Shown: positions 1 to 8,390, counted from the stretch's first letter. The stretch is DNA of 64,000 nt from Achromobacter sp. AONIH1 (GCF_002902905.1 NZ_CP026124.1:6076001-6140000), one strand, 5' to 3'. Notes: generated by a model from the letters alone, not told the origin. Program-made: numbers and translations.

Positions 1-244
1 TGATGCGCCCGTCCACGATCCCGCCCGGCCCCGCCAGGCGCTCGCGCGCGACCTGGGACCAGCTGCCGGGCGCCGAGCCCAGGTCGACCACCAGGTCGCC
101 GCGGCGCATCAGCTTTTCGGTGTCCAGGATCTCTATGAGCTTGAACGCCGCCCGGGCCCGATAGCCCTTCTGTTGCGCCAGCTTCACATAGGGATCGTTG
201 ATGTGCTGGTGAATCCAGTCTTTGGAGAATTTATTTTTGGCCAT
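1..244 (-). CDS. rlmE: 23S rRNA (uridine-2'-O) methyltransferase RlmE (FtsJ), N-terminal fragment
   Basis: RlmE methylates the 2'-O of U2552 in the 23S A-loop during late 50S assembly, using S-adenosylmethionine in the cytoplasm. Only the first 81 residues are in the window; the rest lies beyond base 1. The start [14 protein letters not shown], the segment YRARAAFKL (about 28-36, with the lysine expected to be catalytic) and the SAM motif [10 protein letters not shown] (about 53-62) are typical of the family. The ATG at 244 is only 18 bp from the divergent yhbY start, so the two genes must share or overlap promoters. In related bacteria ftsH normally follows rlmE, but that position is outside the window. 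Confidence 0.95.
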   Translation of the reverse strand, partial: MAKNKFSKDWIHQHINDPYVKLAQQKGYRARAAFKLIEILDTEKLMRRGDLVVDLGSAPGSWSQVARERLAGPGGIVDGRI

Positions 245-262
245 TACCGTACAATTCCACGC

Positions 263-868
263 ATGCCTATATTAGAACTTACCTCTCGCGAGCGCAGCGA
301 CCTTCGGTCCGCCGCTCACCCCCTGCGCCCCGTCGTCCTGATCGGCGACAACGGCCTGACCGAGGCCGTGCTCAAGGAAATCGACCGGGCGCTGACTTCC
401 CATGGCCTGATCAAGGTCCGCGCCGGCGGTGACGATCGCGAGGCGCGCGAGGCCATGCTGTCGGAAATCTGCGACAAGCTGTCCTGCGCCCCGGTACACC
501 ACCTGGGCAAGACGCTGATCCTGTTCCGCCAGCTGCCGGGCAACATCAAGCCCGCCGCACTGGCCGCCCTGGAGCCCGAACGTCCCGCCAAGCGCCGCGC
601 CTCCGAGCCGCATACGCCCAAGAAGCTCGCCGCCGAAGGCAAGACGCTGTCCAAGCGCCCGGCGCGCCGGGCCGACCCGGACGAAGCCCCGGCCAAGCCG
701 GCGCGCGTCCCGGCCAGCGAGCTCAACAAGAACGGCAAGCCCATGCGCCCGAGCACCCGCAAGGCATCCGGCAGCGCCCACGCGATTCCGCGCCGCGCGG
801 GCAGCGCGCTCAGCCTGCGCGCCGGAGCCCGCAGCGGCACCAGCCGCCGCTCGTCGTCCAAGCGCTGA
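263..868 (+). CDS. yhbY: YhbY/CRS1-type ribosome-associated RNA-binding protein with long basic tail
   Basis: YhbY proteins bind pre-50S particles through a small CRM/CRS1 RNA-binding domain. Residues 1-93 fit this fold, including the loop IGDNG (27-31), followed by [13 protein letters not shown] and LIKVRAG. E. coli YhbY stops near residue 97, whereas this protein is 201 aa and continues in a Lys/Arg/Pro/Ala-rich, probably disordered tail with several KRPA/KPAR-like segments. I chose the ATG at 263 because family homology begins there; an in-frame upstream extension would run back through rlmE. No Shine-Dalgarno sequence lies upstream. The gene ends just before a strong terminator. The divergent rlmE neighbour is also a ribosome-maturation gene. 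Confidence 0.9.
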   Translation: MPILELTSRERSDLRSAAHPLRPVVLIGDNGLTEAVLKEIDRALTSHGLIKVRAGGDDREAREAMLSEICDKLSCAPVHHLGKTLILFRQLPGNIKPAALAALEPERPAKRRASEPHTPKKLAAEGKTLSKRPARRADPDEAPAKPARVPASELNKNGKPMRPSTRKASGSAHAIPRRAGSALSLRAGARSGTSRRSSSKR

Positions 869-918
869 GTCCGGAACAAGCAAAACCATCCGGCGCAGCG
901 CCTGTTTGCGCCGGGACT

Positions 919-941
919 GCCCCCGCCAGGGGGCTTTTTTT
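919..941 (+). terminator. Rho-independent terminator of yhbY
   Basis: GCCCCC (919-924) pairs with GGGGGC (929-934) around a four-base loop, and a run of seven T follows (935-941). It lies about 50 bp after the yhbY stop. Confidence 0.85.
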
Positions 942-1028
942 CGTCTCGGGACCGCCCCGCGACGAAGTAGCCCTGGGCGCAGCGCCATCCAACACCGGGG
1001 TCGGGTCGGACGAGGAACCCGCGGCAAC

Positions 1029-1052
1029 AAAAACGGGCGCATTACGCGCCCG
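1029..1052 (-). terminator. Rho-independent terminator of greA
   Basis: On the minus strand GGGCGC-GTAAT-GCGCCC forms a hairpin (arms 1035-1040 and 1046-1051, extended by one C-G pair) followed by GTTTTT. It lies about 100 bp past the greA stop. Nothing else is evident in 942-1150. Confidence 0.75.
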
Positions 1053-1150
1053 ATCCACCATAAGCGGTCCGCATGTTATCGCGGATTGCCGATGAACGTG
1101 AAGTTCAACCTATGGTGTTTTGATGGTCTACAGCTAAATGGGCAGCTGCG

Positions 1151-1627
1151 TCAGATGTAACGCACGCCCAGGACTTCATACTCGCGCACGCCGGCCGGGG
1201 CCAGGACCTCGACGACGTCGCCTTCGCTCTTGCCGATCAGCGCGCGGGCCACGGGGCTCGACACGGAGATCAGATTCGACTTGATGTCGGCTTCCACGTC
1301 GCCGACGATCTGGTAGGTCAGGCGGTCGCCCGAATCCAGGTCTTCGATATCGACGGTGGCGCCAAATACCGCCCGGCCTTCCGCGTCCAGCGAGGACGGG
1401 TCGATCAGGTGAGCGTTGGACAGCGTGCCTTCAAGCTCGGCAATGCGGCCCTCGATAAAGCCCTGACGCTCGCGCGCGGCGTCGTATTCGGCATTTTCCG
1501 ACAGATCGCCTTGCGCACGCGCTTCAGCGATGGCGTTGATAACGGCAGGACGTTCCACGGTTTTCAGCCGCTGGAGCTCTTCTTGCAAGCGCTCGGCCCC
1601 GCGCACGGTCAAAGGAATGGCAGACAT
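1151..1627 (-). CDS. greA: Transcription elongation factor GreA
   Basis: GreA binds the secondary channel of RNA polymerase and stimulates cleavage of backtracked RNA, rescuing stalled complexes. The product is 158 aa, the usual length. The N-terminal coiled coil carries the signature [24 protein letters not shown] with the acidic [11 protein letters not shown] tip that delivers Mg2+; the C-terminal FKBP-like domain ends with [14 protein letters not shown] chose the ATG at 1627 because [18 protein letters not shown] matches the family start; the frame stays open upstream but without homology. Two terminator-like hairpins lie between the start and the upstream non-coding region, suggesting a controlled leader. 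Several unrelated genes separate greA from carB. Confidence 0.97.
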   Translation of the reverse strand: MSAIPLTVRGAERLQEELQRLKTVERPAVINAIAEARAQGDLSENAEYDAARERQGFIEGRIAELEGTLSNAHLIDPSSLDAEGRAVFGATVDIEDLDSGDRLTYQIVGDVEADIKSNLISVSSPVARALIGKSEGDVVEVLAPAGVREYEVLGVRYI

Positions 1628-1647
1628 GTCGTTTCCCAAACAAAAGT

Positions 1648-1671
1648 AGAAAACGCCCCCGACGGAGCGTT
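1648..1671 (-). terminator. Terminator-like hairpin immediately upstream of greA
   Basis: Read leftward, AACGCTCC-GTCG-GGGGCGTT forms an 8-bp stem (arms 1652-1659 and 1664-1671, one G-U pair) followed by TTCT. It sits only 25 bp before the greA start codon, so it would attenuate transcripts entering greA from upstream. It could instead be only a leader stem-loop. Confidence 0.45.
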
Positions 1672-1826
1672 CTCGGTGTGAAGGCCGTAGGCCTGTCTCT
1701 CGCGCCGCCGTTGCTGCGTGGCGACTGTTGCGGGACGGCGGGATCAGGGAAGGCGCAAGGCTGAACCCGATCGGTTTCCCCTTTGCCCGCTCTGATCGGC
1801 CGGCCGGCGAGGCGGCGGGCTGCGAC

Positions 1827-1860
1827 CAAAACAAAACCCCGGCTCGGGTCGGAACCGGGG
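1827..1860 (-). terminator. Rho-independent terminator in the greA upstream region
   Basis: On the minus strand CCCCGG (1860-1855) pairs with CCGGGG (1842-1837), with a possible inner stem, and TTTTGTTTT follows. No protein-coding gene is supported directly upstream on this strand, so it ends either a small non-coding RNA or an attenuated greA leader. Confidence 0.65.
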
Positions 1861-2527
1861 CAATCAAGGTCATATTGTGGTCAAAGTTCGGACGAATTGC
1901 AAGCCGCCGGAAAAACCGTCGTTTTCCGCGCATTTCGCCGCCGTAACCCGCGAGAAACCGGCGTTTCCACGCAAGAAACCGCCAGATGCGGGCTGTGCCA
2001 GCTGACAACCACCAAGAACTCTCCAGGCTTTGCGCGAGCTTTCCGCTCCAGCTGCATCCATCCGCCAACACTGCGGTGCCCGGGGCAGACTGCCATTTCA
2101 GGATGACCGCGCCCGCCTGCGCGCCGCTTTCGACCCTCCGCCCATTCCCACCGTCTTCACCCGCTGTTTATTACGAATAAATCGTTCGTTGCATAAAAGA
2201 TACTGCCCAATATCGACACGGTTTTTGATAGCCGCGCGTGTGTAAAAAACCGTAGTCAAAATGCCCAAAGAAGGTATAACCGGAAAGTTGCCTTATTAAT
2301 GAACAATTAAAAACAACCGGCATTTCAACCGGCGCTTCTCTTTATTACTAAAACGGGGTCGCGGAGTTTCTTCCAAAAACTCACCGCGAGAACGATTGAT
2401 TGTGCGTGTTGCAGTCCGGCGGATGCATCGCAGTCATTCGGCGCGACATCCGCCTCCCATGGCGCTGTCCGGGCGGGGGAATTTCCCGGCGCGCGATGGG
2501 TCGCGTCCAAGACCGAGGAGCTCTCTC
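1861..2527. other. AT-rich intergenic region between greA and the chemotaxis receptor
   Basis: This stretch of about 670 bp has lower GC than its flanks, especially 2160-2400. I see no gene: the frames present lack homology, ribosome-binding sites and typical codon use. It should carry the promoters of greA (leftward) and the receptor (rightward). It also contains a 9-bp inverted repeat (2218-2253) and a hairpin near 2353-2380 in the receptor leader (GCGG/CCGC and AGTTT/AAACT). I could not identify a sigma-28 promoter with confidence. Confidence 0.5.
2218..2253. repeat. Perfect 9-bp inverted repeat ACGGTTTTT/AAAAACCGT
   Basis: ACGGTTTTT (2218-2226) and AAAAACCGT (2245-2253) are perfect reverse complements separated by 18 bases. 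The repeat lies about 275 bp upstream of the receptor start. It could be an operator or an RNA stem-loop; the sequence does not decide between them. Confidence 0.6.
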
Positions 2528-4150
2528 ATGCTGGAAAAACTGAAAGTCCGTACCGGAATGCTGCTGGTGCTGTTCTGCTTCGTTACTGCCCTGGCGCTCG
2601 CTTGCGGGCTGGGCTGGATTAATGCCCAGCGCAGCGTCGCGGAAATAGAAGACCTGAATAATGTCGCCGTGCACCAGGTCGACCCGCTGTATGAAGCGAA
2701 TGGCGCCCTGCTGCGCACCCGCCTGGCCCTGGATGCGACCATATCCGAGCTGCAATCCGGTTCCGCGGATCAGGCGGCGATATTCCTCCAGACCGCCAAC
2801 AGCCAATTGCAAATGGCGCGTGAACGCTATGCCAGGTATATGGCCGTGCCCAAGACCGAGCGCGGACAACAACTGGCGCAAACGCTGCAGGCCCGGTTCA
2901 GCGAATACGCCGCCGCCCTGGATGCGCAGTATTCCGCGCTGAAGGAAAACGCCGTCCCTCGCTACCAGGAAGGGCAGCGCAAGCTGCGCCAGATCGATGA
3001 AGGCTTCACCAAGGACATGCAGGCCTTCCTGGGCCGGGTGGCCGAGCGCAGCGACGCGGTGCTCGACAGCTCGCAGCGGACCTACGCCTCGGCCCGGATT
3101 TCGGCCATCGCCCTGCTGTCCACCGCCCTGCTGCTGGCCGCGTTGTGCTGGGCCTTCATCCGCCGCGGCGTGCTGCTGCCGCTGCGGGAAGCCGGCATGC
3201 ACTTCGACCGCATCGCGGGCGGCGACCTGACCAGTCGGGTGGAAACCCGTTCCAACAATGAAATCGGCGCCCTGTTCGCGGCGCTCAAGCGCATGCAGGA
3301 GGGCCTGACCCGCACCGTTTCCACGGTGCGCCAGGGCGTGGACGAGATCAACATCGGCTCGGCCGAGATCGCCGCCGGCAACGCCAACCTGTCCAGCCGC
3401 ACGGAAGAACAGGCCGCCGCGCTGGAGCAGACCGCCGCCACCATGGAACAGCTGGCGGCCACGGTGAAGCAGAACGCCGACAACGCCGCCCAGGCCAACC
3501 AGCTCGCGGCCGTCAGCATGGAAGTGGCGCAACGCGGCGGGCAGACCGTGGGCCAGGTGGTCCAGACCATGCAGGGCATTTCGGACAGCTCGAAACGCAT
3601 CGCCGACATCGTTTCGGTCATCGACGGCATCGCCTTCCAGACGAATATCCTGGCCCTGAACGCCGCCGTGGAAGCCGCGCGCGCCGGCGAACAGGGCAAG
3701 GGCTTCGCGGTCGTCGCCGGCGAAGTCCGCACGCTGGCCCAGCGGGCGGCTCAGGCAGCCAAGGAAATCAAGACCCTGATCGAAACCTCGGTGGACACCG
3801 TGGCGTCGGGCTCGGCCCACGTCACGGCCGCCGGCCAGACCATGCAGGAAATCGTGACCTCGGTGCAGCGCGTGGCCGACATCATGGGCGAAATCTCGGC
3901 GGCCTCGGCCGAGCAGGCCGGCGGCATCGACCAGATCACCCTGGCGGTATCGCAGATGGACGAGGTGACGCAGCAGAACGCCGCGCTGGTGGAAGAGGCC
4001 TCGGCCGCCGCCTCGGCCATGGAGGACCAGGCGCGCAAGCTGGCCGAGGCCACGGCGGTGTTCAAGACCCAGTCGGGTCAGGTGATCGAGGCCGAACCGG
4101 CGGCCGTCCTGGCCCATGGCGCCCGGGCGACGCGCCTGTCGCGCCCCTGA
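2528..4150 (+). CDS. Methyl-accepting chemotaxis protein (Tar-type transmembrane receptor)
   Basis: A 540-residue chemoreceptor that senses ligands in the periplasm and controls CheA through CheW. It has TM1 at about 11-32, a periplasmic four-helix-bundle-sized domain at 33-190, TM2 at about 191-211, a HAMP domain (about 212-265) and a long signalling hairpin. The hairpin tip includes [20 protein letters not shown] followed by [20 protein letters not shown]. Methylation-helix pattern [18 protein letters not shown] lies near residue 293. I chose the ATG at 2528 because GAGGAG sits just upstream and TM1 follows at once. The C-terminus ends ATRLSRP with no NWETF-type CheR-docking pentapeptide, so methylation would need other receptors. 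It is a single gene; the ligand cannot be predicted. Confidence 0.93.
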   Translation: MLEKLKVRTGMLLVLFCFVTALALACGLGWINAQRSVAEIEDLNNVAVHQVDPLYEANGALLRTRLALDATISELQSGSADQAAIFLQTANSQLQMARERYARYMAVPKTERGQQLAQTLQARFSEYAAALDAQYSALKENAVPRYQEGQRKLRQIDEGFTKDMQAFLGRVAERSDAVLDSSQRTYASARISAIALLSTALLLAALCWAFIRRGVLLPLREAGMHFDRIAGGDLTSRVETRSNNEIGALFAALKRMQEGLTRTVSTVRQGVDEINIGSAEIAAGNANLSSRTEEQAAALEQTAATMEQLAATVKQNADNAAQANQLAAVSMEVAQRGGQTVGQVVQTMQGISDSSKRIADIVSVIDGIAFQTNILALNAAVEAARAGEQGKGFAVVAGEVRTLAQRAAQAAKEIKTLIETSVDTVASGSAHVTAAGQTMQEIVTSVQRVADIMGEISAASAEQAGGIDQITLAVSQMDEVTQQNAALVEEASAAASAMEDQARKLAEATAVFKTQSGQVIEAEPAAVLAHGARATRLSRP

Positions 4151-4167
4151 GCCAGGCAGGCCTGATC

Positions 4168-4192
4168 GGGCCGGGCGCTCCACGCCCGGCCC
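4168..4192. terminator. Hairpin between convergent receptor and permease genes
   Basis: GGGCCGGGCG (4168-4177) pairs perfectly with CGCCCGGCCC (4183-4192) around CTCCA. The U-tracts are weak in both directions, so termination is inferred from position between two convergent genes. Confidence 0.5.
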
Positions 4193-4200
4193 GGCGGGCC

Positions 4201-5511
4201 TTATTTCCTGCGACGCAGCAAGGCGTACAGGATGATGGCGCCGAACGTGGCGGTGCCGATCCCGCCCAGCGTGAAATTACCCAGCTTGACGGTGAAATCA
4301 CCCGCGCCCAGCACCAGCGTGACCGCGGCCACGATCAGGTTGCGGTTATCGCTGAAATCGACCTGGTTCACCACCCAGATACGGGCGCCGGCCACGGCGA
4401 TCAGGCCAAACACCACGACCGACATGCCGCCCAGCACGGGCGCCGGGATGGTCTGGATCAGGGCGCCGAACTTGGGCGAGAAGCCCAGCACGATGGCGAT
4501 CAGGGCCGCCACCACGAAGACCAGGGTGGAATAGATGCGGGTCACGGCCATCACGCCGATGTTCTCGGCATAGGTGGTGACGCCGGTGCCGCCGACCGCG
4601 CCGGACACCATGGTGGCCACGCCGTCACCGACGAACGCGCGGCCCAGGTAGCGGTCCAGGTCCTGGCCCGTCATGGCGCTGACCGCCTTGACGTGGCCCA
4701 GGTTCTCGGCAACCAGAATGATGGCGACCGGCACGATCAGGCCCATGGCCTCGGCCTTGAACACCGGCGCCGCGAAATGAGGCAGGCCGAACCAGGCCGC
4801 CGCCGTCACGCCCGCGAAGTCCACGGGCTTGCCCAGGCCCAGGACATTGGCGCAGATCACGTACACCACGCAGGCCAGGATCAGGCCCACCAGGATCAGC
4901 AGCCGCTGCACCATGCCGCGCGTGTACACGGCGATGCCGCCCACGCACAGGACGGTGACGAGGGCCATGGCGGTGTCGAAGCCCGACTGCCCCATCGCGC
5001 CCTTGGCCGCGATGGGCGCCAGGTTCAGGCCGATCACGGCCACCACGGCACCGGTCACCACCGGCGGCATCAGCGTGTCGATCCAGCCCGCCCCGCCGCC
5101 GGCGCGCGCATTAACGGCCCAGACGATCAGGCCGATCAGGGTATAGGCCAGGCCGCAGGCGATGATGGCGCCCAGCGCCACGCCGATATTGGCGTTGGCG
5201 CCGCCGCCCGCATAGCCGGTGACGGCGATGACGCCGCCGATGAAGGCGAAACTGGACCCCAGGTAGCTCGGCACCCGCCCGCCCACGAACAGAAAGAAGA
5301 TCAGCGTGCCGATGCCCGACATCAGGATGGCGACGTTCGGATCGAACCCCATCAGCAGCGGCGCCAGCACCGTGGAGCCGAACATGGCGACCACGTGCTG
5401 CGCGCCCATGGCCACGTTCTTGGGCCAGGACAGCCTTTCGTCGGGCGCGATGATGACGCCGGGCTCGGCGTCGTCCGCCAGGCGCCAGCGCGGAAAGTAC
5501 GATTTGGACAT
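4201..5511 (-). CDS. rutG: RutG/UraA-type uracil:proton symporter (NCS2 family)
   Basis: A 436-residue inner-membrane nucleobase permease of the NCS2 family. It resembles E. coli RutG closely: N-terminal APDERLSWPKNVAMGAQH, then VAMFGSTVLAPLLMGFDPN, the pore motif VPVAIILVAENLGHVKAV with its conserved glutamate, and the helix-10 motif GVTTYAENIGVMAVTRIYS. About 14 membrane segments are visible. I chose the ATG at 5511 (MSKSYFPRW), where homology starts; the longer frame upstream is proline/arginine-rich and non-homologous. There is no rut pyrimidine-degradation operon here, so the role is more likely uracil salvage, fitting carAB 4 kb away. The exact substrate (uracil, thymine or xanthine) is inferred. 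Confidence 0.9.
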   Translation of the reverse strand: MSKSYFPRWRLADDAEPGVIIAPDERLSWPKNVAMGAQHVVAMFGSTVLAPLLMGFDPNVAILMSGIGTLIFFLFVGGRVPSYLGSSFAFIGGVIAVTGYAGGGANANIGVALGAIIACGLAYTLIGLIVWAVNARAGGGAGWIDTLMPPVVTGAVVAVIGLNLAPIAAKGAMGQSGFDTAMALVTVLCVGGIAVYTRGMVQRLLILVGLILACVVYVICANVLGLGKPVDFAGVTAAAWFGLPHFAAPVFKAEAMGLIVPVAIILVAENLGHVKAVSAMTGQDLDRYLGRAFVGDGVATMVSGAVGGTGVTTYAENIGVMAVTRIYSTLVFVVAALIAIVLGFSPKFGALIQTIPAPVLGGMSVVVFGLIAVAGARIWVVNQVDFSDNRNLIVAAVTLVLGAGDFTVKLGNFTLGGIGTATFGAIILYALLRRRK

Positions 5512-5812
5512 GGATTCCCCAGGATGTTGTCGGGTCGATGAGCCCGGACGGCGCCCGCTCCAGTGAGCCAAGCGACGGGCGGGCGCCAGTGTAAAGGCCC
5601 GCACGAACCCCCTGCAATATTTAAGTCCTCCCCCATAAAACATGTAACGCGCGCACCAGCGGGATGCCACGGATCCGGCTCCGCCGGTCCGCAGGCATGC
5701 CCCCTTGAGGGGGAGGCGCGCAAGCGCCTCGGGGGTGGGCCTTAATTTCAGCGCCGAAATGCCGTACTTGTCAGGACCTACCCCAGAAAATCACCAACAA
5801 CGCGGGACTATC
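5512..5812. other. Intergenic region between permease and FlxA-like genes
   Basis: About 300 bp between divergent genes. The part next to the permease contains AT-rich bases (5616-5645) that could hold its promoter. The middle is occupied by the palindromic repeat at 5671-5739. I see no gene here. Confidence 0.5.
5671..5739. repeat. GC-rich multi-hairpin intergenic repeat, copy 1
   Basis: The 69-bp element contains three successive dyads: GATCCGGC/GCCGGTC-like, CCCCCTTGAGGGGG and GGCGCGCAAGCGCC, ending in CTCGGGGGTGGG. A second copy with the same order of dyads lies at 16481-16549. Both are intergenic, consistent with a dispersed REP-like repeat. Confidence 0.7.
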
Positions 5813-6235
5813 ATGGCCATCAACCCTATCGGCAGCACCTCGAATAACGCCATGTTCGACCTCTGGAACCAGAAAATCCGGGCGAACAGAGAGGACAAGA
5901 GCGCGGACGGCTCGGATCCGGTCACCATCTCGGCGGACGGCAAGCTGCGTCTGAACGGCGAGCAAAGCGGCCTGAACGGCTCGAACAAGAAGGCCGAAGA
6001 GGCCGCGGACCTCGAGCCCAAGGAAGACGACGACATCTACACCCGCCAGATCAAGCAGTTGCTGCGCCAGCTGAGCAAGGTCATGGAGCAGATCCGCAAG
6101 ATCGAGGCCAGCAGCATGCCGGCGGAGCAGAAATCGGAACAGCTGCAGTCCCTGAATTCGCAGGCCACGCAGATCATGGGCCAGATCCAGAAGGTCCTGA
6201 TTGCCAAGGCCAAGGCGGCCAAGGCGGCCGGCTAG
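5813..6235 (+). CDS. FlxA-like coiled-coil protein, first of tandem pair
   Basis: A 140-residue soluble protein without signal peptide or membrane segment. Its second half (about 80-132) is a predicted coiled coil with the pattern IKQLLRQLSKVMEQIRKIE, a break at SMPAEQKSEQ, then LQSLNSQATQIMGQIQKV, matching the FlxA-like family (FlxA of E. coli is expressed with flagellar genes). The N-terminus MAINPIGSTSNNAMFDLWNQ then KIRANRED is conserved in the next gene, so the pair arose by duplication. The ATG at 5813 begins this conserved segment; the upstream extension enters a repeat element. The function is unknown; a flagellar or envelope link is only suggested by the family name and the chemoreceptor nearby. 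Confidence 0.75.
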   Translation: MAINPIGSTSNNAMFDLWNQKIRANREDKSADGSDPVTISADGKLRLNGEQSGLNGSNKKAEEAADLEPKEDDDIYTRQIKQLLRQLSKVMEQIRKIEASSMPAEQKSEQLQSLNSQATQIMGQIQKVLIAKAKAAKAAG

Positions 6236-6276
6236 CCCTCTTCCCCTTCCGCTGCCGCACGCTTTCGGAGCCGCCC

Positions 6277-6693
6277 GTGCCCATCGATCCCATCAATGGC
6301 AGTTCCCACAGCAGCATGCTGGACCTGTGGGCACAGAAGATCCGCGCCAACAAGGAAGCCAAGGAGGCCGCCAGCACGGCCGACCCGGCCGACCCATCGG
6401 CCAGCGTGCGCGTCAACGGCGGCAAGTTGGGCAGCGTCGCCCAAAGCCAGGAATCCGCCTCGGCCGAACCCGAGGACGAATACACGCGTACCCTGAAGCA
6501 GCTCTATGCCCAGCTGGCGCGCGTGATGCAGCAATTGAAGGAAGCACAGAATGCCGACCTGCCCAGCGAGCAGAAGCTGGACCAGATTCAGACGCTGAAC
6601 ACGCAGGCGGTCAATATCCAGGGCATGATCGCCAAGGTCCAGTCCGAGCAGATGAAGAGCGCCGAACGGCGCGTGCGCGCGGCGCAGGGCTAG
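6277..6693 (+). CDS. FlxA-like coiled-coil protein, second of tandem pair
   Basis: A 138-residue paralogue of the preceding gene, 41 bp downstream and probably co-transcribed. It starts with GTG at 6277; MPIDPINGSSHSSMLDLWAQ then KIRANKEAK lines up with the start of the first copy. The middle (about 30-70) differs and is rich in Ala, Ser and Asp. The C-terminal half again forms two heptad stretches, LKQLYAQLARVMQQLKEAQ and LNTQAVNIQGMIAKVQSEQ, separated by DLPSEQKLDQ. There are no Cys residues, signal peptide or membrane segment. The conserved short N-terminal motif in both proteins looks like a targeting or interaction tag. Function unknown. Confidence 0.72.
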   Translation: MPIDPINGSSHSSMLDLWAQKIRANKEAKEAASTADPADPSASVRVNGGKLGSVAQSQESASAEPEDEYTRTLKQLYAQLARVMQQLKEAQNADLPSEQKLDQIQTLNTQAVNIQGMIAKVQSEQMKSAERRVRAAQG

Positions 6694-6819
6694 TGTGCTG
6701 CCCGGTGGATGCGTCCGCACTGCGGGACAGCGCAATAGTCGATGGGTGCGCGGTTAGCGCGACGCCGCGCGTCGCGTTAAGCTCCCGGGATCCACTTCCC
6801 TTACCGCTACGTACCCCGC

Positions 6820-7464
6820 ATGACTGAAATCTGGTTCATCCGCCACGGCGAAACCGACTGGAACCGCCAGCGCCGCCTGCAAGGCTGGCAAGACATTCCG
6901 CTGAACGAGGCCGGCCGGCAGCAGGCCGCGCAACTGGCCGCGCGCATGCGCGACGAGGCCGTCCAGACGCGCTTCGACGCCCTCTACAGCAGCGATCTGC
7001 AACGCGCCCGCGATACCGCTCAGCCCGTGGCCGAGCAGTTGGACCTGCGCATCCGCACCGAGCCCGGCATCCGCGAACGCGGCTTCGGCGTGCTGGAAGG
7101 GCTGGATCTGGAACACATCGACACGCTGGCCCCGGCGGCGGCGGCCTCCTGGAAAAGCCGCGATCCGCTGCGCCCGCTGGACGGCGGCGAAACGCTGGGC
7201 CAGTTCCAGTCGCGCGTGATTTCCACGGTGGACGACATCGCCGGACGCCACGGCGGCGAGCGCATCATGCTGTTCACGCACGGCGGCGTGCTGGACATCG
7301 TCTGGCGCCACGCCAGCGGCGTGCCGCTCAACGCCCCGCGCGACGCGTCGATGCTGAACGTCAGCATCAACCGCGTCGGCGTGAGCGGTCGCGAATGGCA
7401 GGTGCTGGATTGGGGCGACGTCAGCCACGTGAGCGGCGAAACGCGCAACGACGTGGTGCGCTGA
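6820..7464 (+). CDS. Histidine phosphatase family protein (GpmB/CobC-like)
   Basis: A 214-residue cytosolic member of the histidine phosphatase (phosphoglycerate-mutase-like) superfamily. The catalytic motif RHGETDWN is at residues 8-15 (phosphorylated His9). LYSSDLQRARDTA supplies the second basic site, ERGFGVLEG the acid/base glutamate, and LFTHGGVLDIVWR the second catalytic histidine. It lacks the insertions of dPGM, so it is more likely a broad phosphatase than a glycolytic mutase. It is a single gene, 18 bp from the convergent SDR gene with no obvious terminator between them. The exact substrate is unknown. Confidence 0.88.
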   Translation: MTEIWFIRHGETDWNRQRRLQGWQDIPLNEAGRQQAAQLAARMRDEAVQTRFDALYSSDLQRARDTAQPVAEQLDLRIRTEPGIRERGFGVLEGLDLEHIDTLAPAAAASWKSRDPLRPLDGGETLGQFQSRVISTVDDIAGRHGGERIMLFTHGGVLDIVWRHASGVPLNAPRDASMLNVSINRVGVSGREWQVLDWGDVSHVSGETRNDVVR

Positions 7465-7482
7465 CGCCCCGGGCGGACGGAA

Positions 7483-8247
7483 TCAGCCCGCCTTGCGCGG
7501 CTTGCGCGGCGCGTTGCGCGCCAGCCTGTCATAGACCGCATTGGGCAACAGGCGCATCAGCCGCGCCACCACGCCCATCTGCCACGGAATCACCCGATAC
7601 GACGCGCCGCGCTCGATGGCGACATGGGCGCGCCGGGCGAAATCCCCGGCATCCATCAGGAATGGCATCGAATAGGGGTTGTGCGCCGTCATCGCGGTCT
7701 TGATGTAGCCCGGCGCGATGGTCACGACCCGGATGCCGTCCCCCGCCAGTTCCAGCCTCAGGCTTTCGCAATAGGTCGTCACCGCCGACTTGGACGCGCT
7801 GTAGGCGCCCGCCCCCGGCAGCCCGCGCACGCCGGCCACGCTGGAAATTCCCACCAGCCGCCCGCCGCCGGCGTCGCGCATCGCGCCGACGAAAGGCTCG
7901 AAGGTCGCCACGGTGGCCAGCAGGTTGGTATCGACGATGGCCTTGAACACGTCATAGTCCTCGCCATGCTCGGTCAAGGTGCCGGCGCTGATGCCGGCGC
8001 TGGCGATCACCACGTCCACCCGCCCCTGGCAGAAGGCGATGAAATCCGTGGCGGCCGCATGCAGGGCCTGGCGGTCGCGCACGTCCACGGCATAGCAGCG
8101 GTGCTGTCCGGGCAGGCTGGCGGCCAATTCCCGCAAGGCCGTCTCGCGACGGCCCAGCAGGCCCAGGGTCGCGCCGGTCTCGGCGTAGCGCTGCGCCAGC
8201 GCGCGACCCAGACCGCTGCTGGCGCCGGTGATGAAGACTCGGTTCAT
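7483..8247 (-). CDS. Short-chain dehydrogenase/reductase
   Basis: A 254-residue classical SDR. The nucleotide-binding motif TGASSGLG is at 7-14, the NAG-like structural motif is ASAGI (82-86), and the catalytic residues are Ser135/136 in GISSVAG, Tyr149 and Lys153 (YSASK). The late motif IAPGYIKTAMT is also present. Basic residues around LGRRE suggest NADP(H) preference. The C-terminal tail ARNAPRKPRKAG is strongly basic. It lies 143 bp downstream of lpxO, separated by a terminator, so it probably has its own promoter. Substrate unknown. Confidence 0.88.
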   Translation of the reverse strand: MNRVFITGASSGLGRALAQRYAETGATLGLLGRRETALRELAASLPGQHRCYAVDVRDRQALHAAATDFIAFCQGRVDVVIASAGISAGTLTEHGEDYDVFKAIVDTNLLATVATFEPFVGAMRDAGGGRLVGISSVAGVRGLPGAGAYSASKSAVTTYCESLRLELAGDGIRVVTIAPGYIKTAMTAHNPYSMPFLMDAGDFARRAHVAIERGASYRVIPWQMGVVARLMRLLPNAVYDRLARNAPRKPRKAG

Positions 8248-8295
8248 GACGGATGGAGAGGTCGGAAAGTAGGGGGACCGGCGGGCGGCGGGCAG

Positions 8296-8331
8296 AAAAA
8301 AGGCGGCGCCCCGTCACCGGAAAGCACCGCC
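8296..8331 (-). terminator. Rho-independent terminator after lpxO
   Basis: On the minus strand GGCGG (8331-8327) pairs with CCGCC (8306-8302), extended inward by G-C and G-U pairs, and TTTTTT follows. It lies about 60 bp past the lpxO stop and upstream of the SDR gene. Confidence 0.7.
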
Positions 8332-8390
8332 TTCATGCTACAGCAAAGCCGCCCGGAACCTGCCTGGACGGATGCCGTGCGCTGGCCGTC

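Noticed and set aside
906..1160. 84-residue plus-strand frame after yhbY
   Set aside because: It starts within the terminator hairpin, has no ribosome-binding site and overlaps the greA terminator.
2160..2527. Sigma-28 promoter for the chemoreceptor
   Set aside because: No sequence with the right TAAA-N15-GCCGATAA spacing was found.
5813..6693. FlxA-like proteins as type III secretion effectors or needle components
   Set aside because: No type III secretion genes are in the window, and only the coiled coil supports it.
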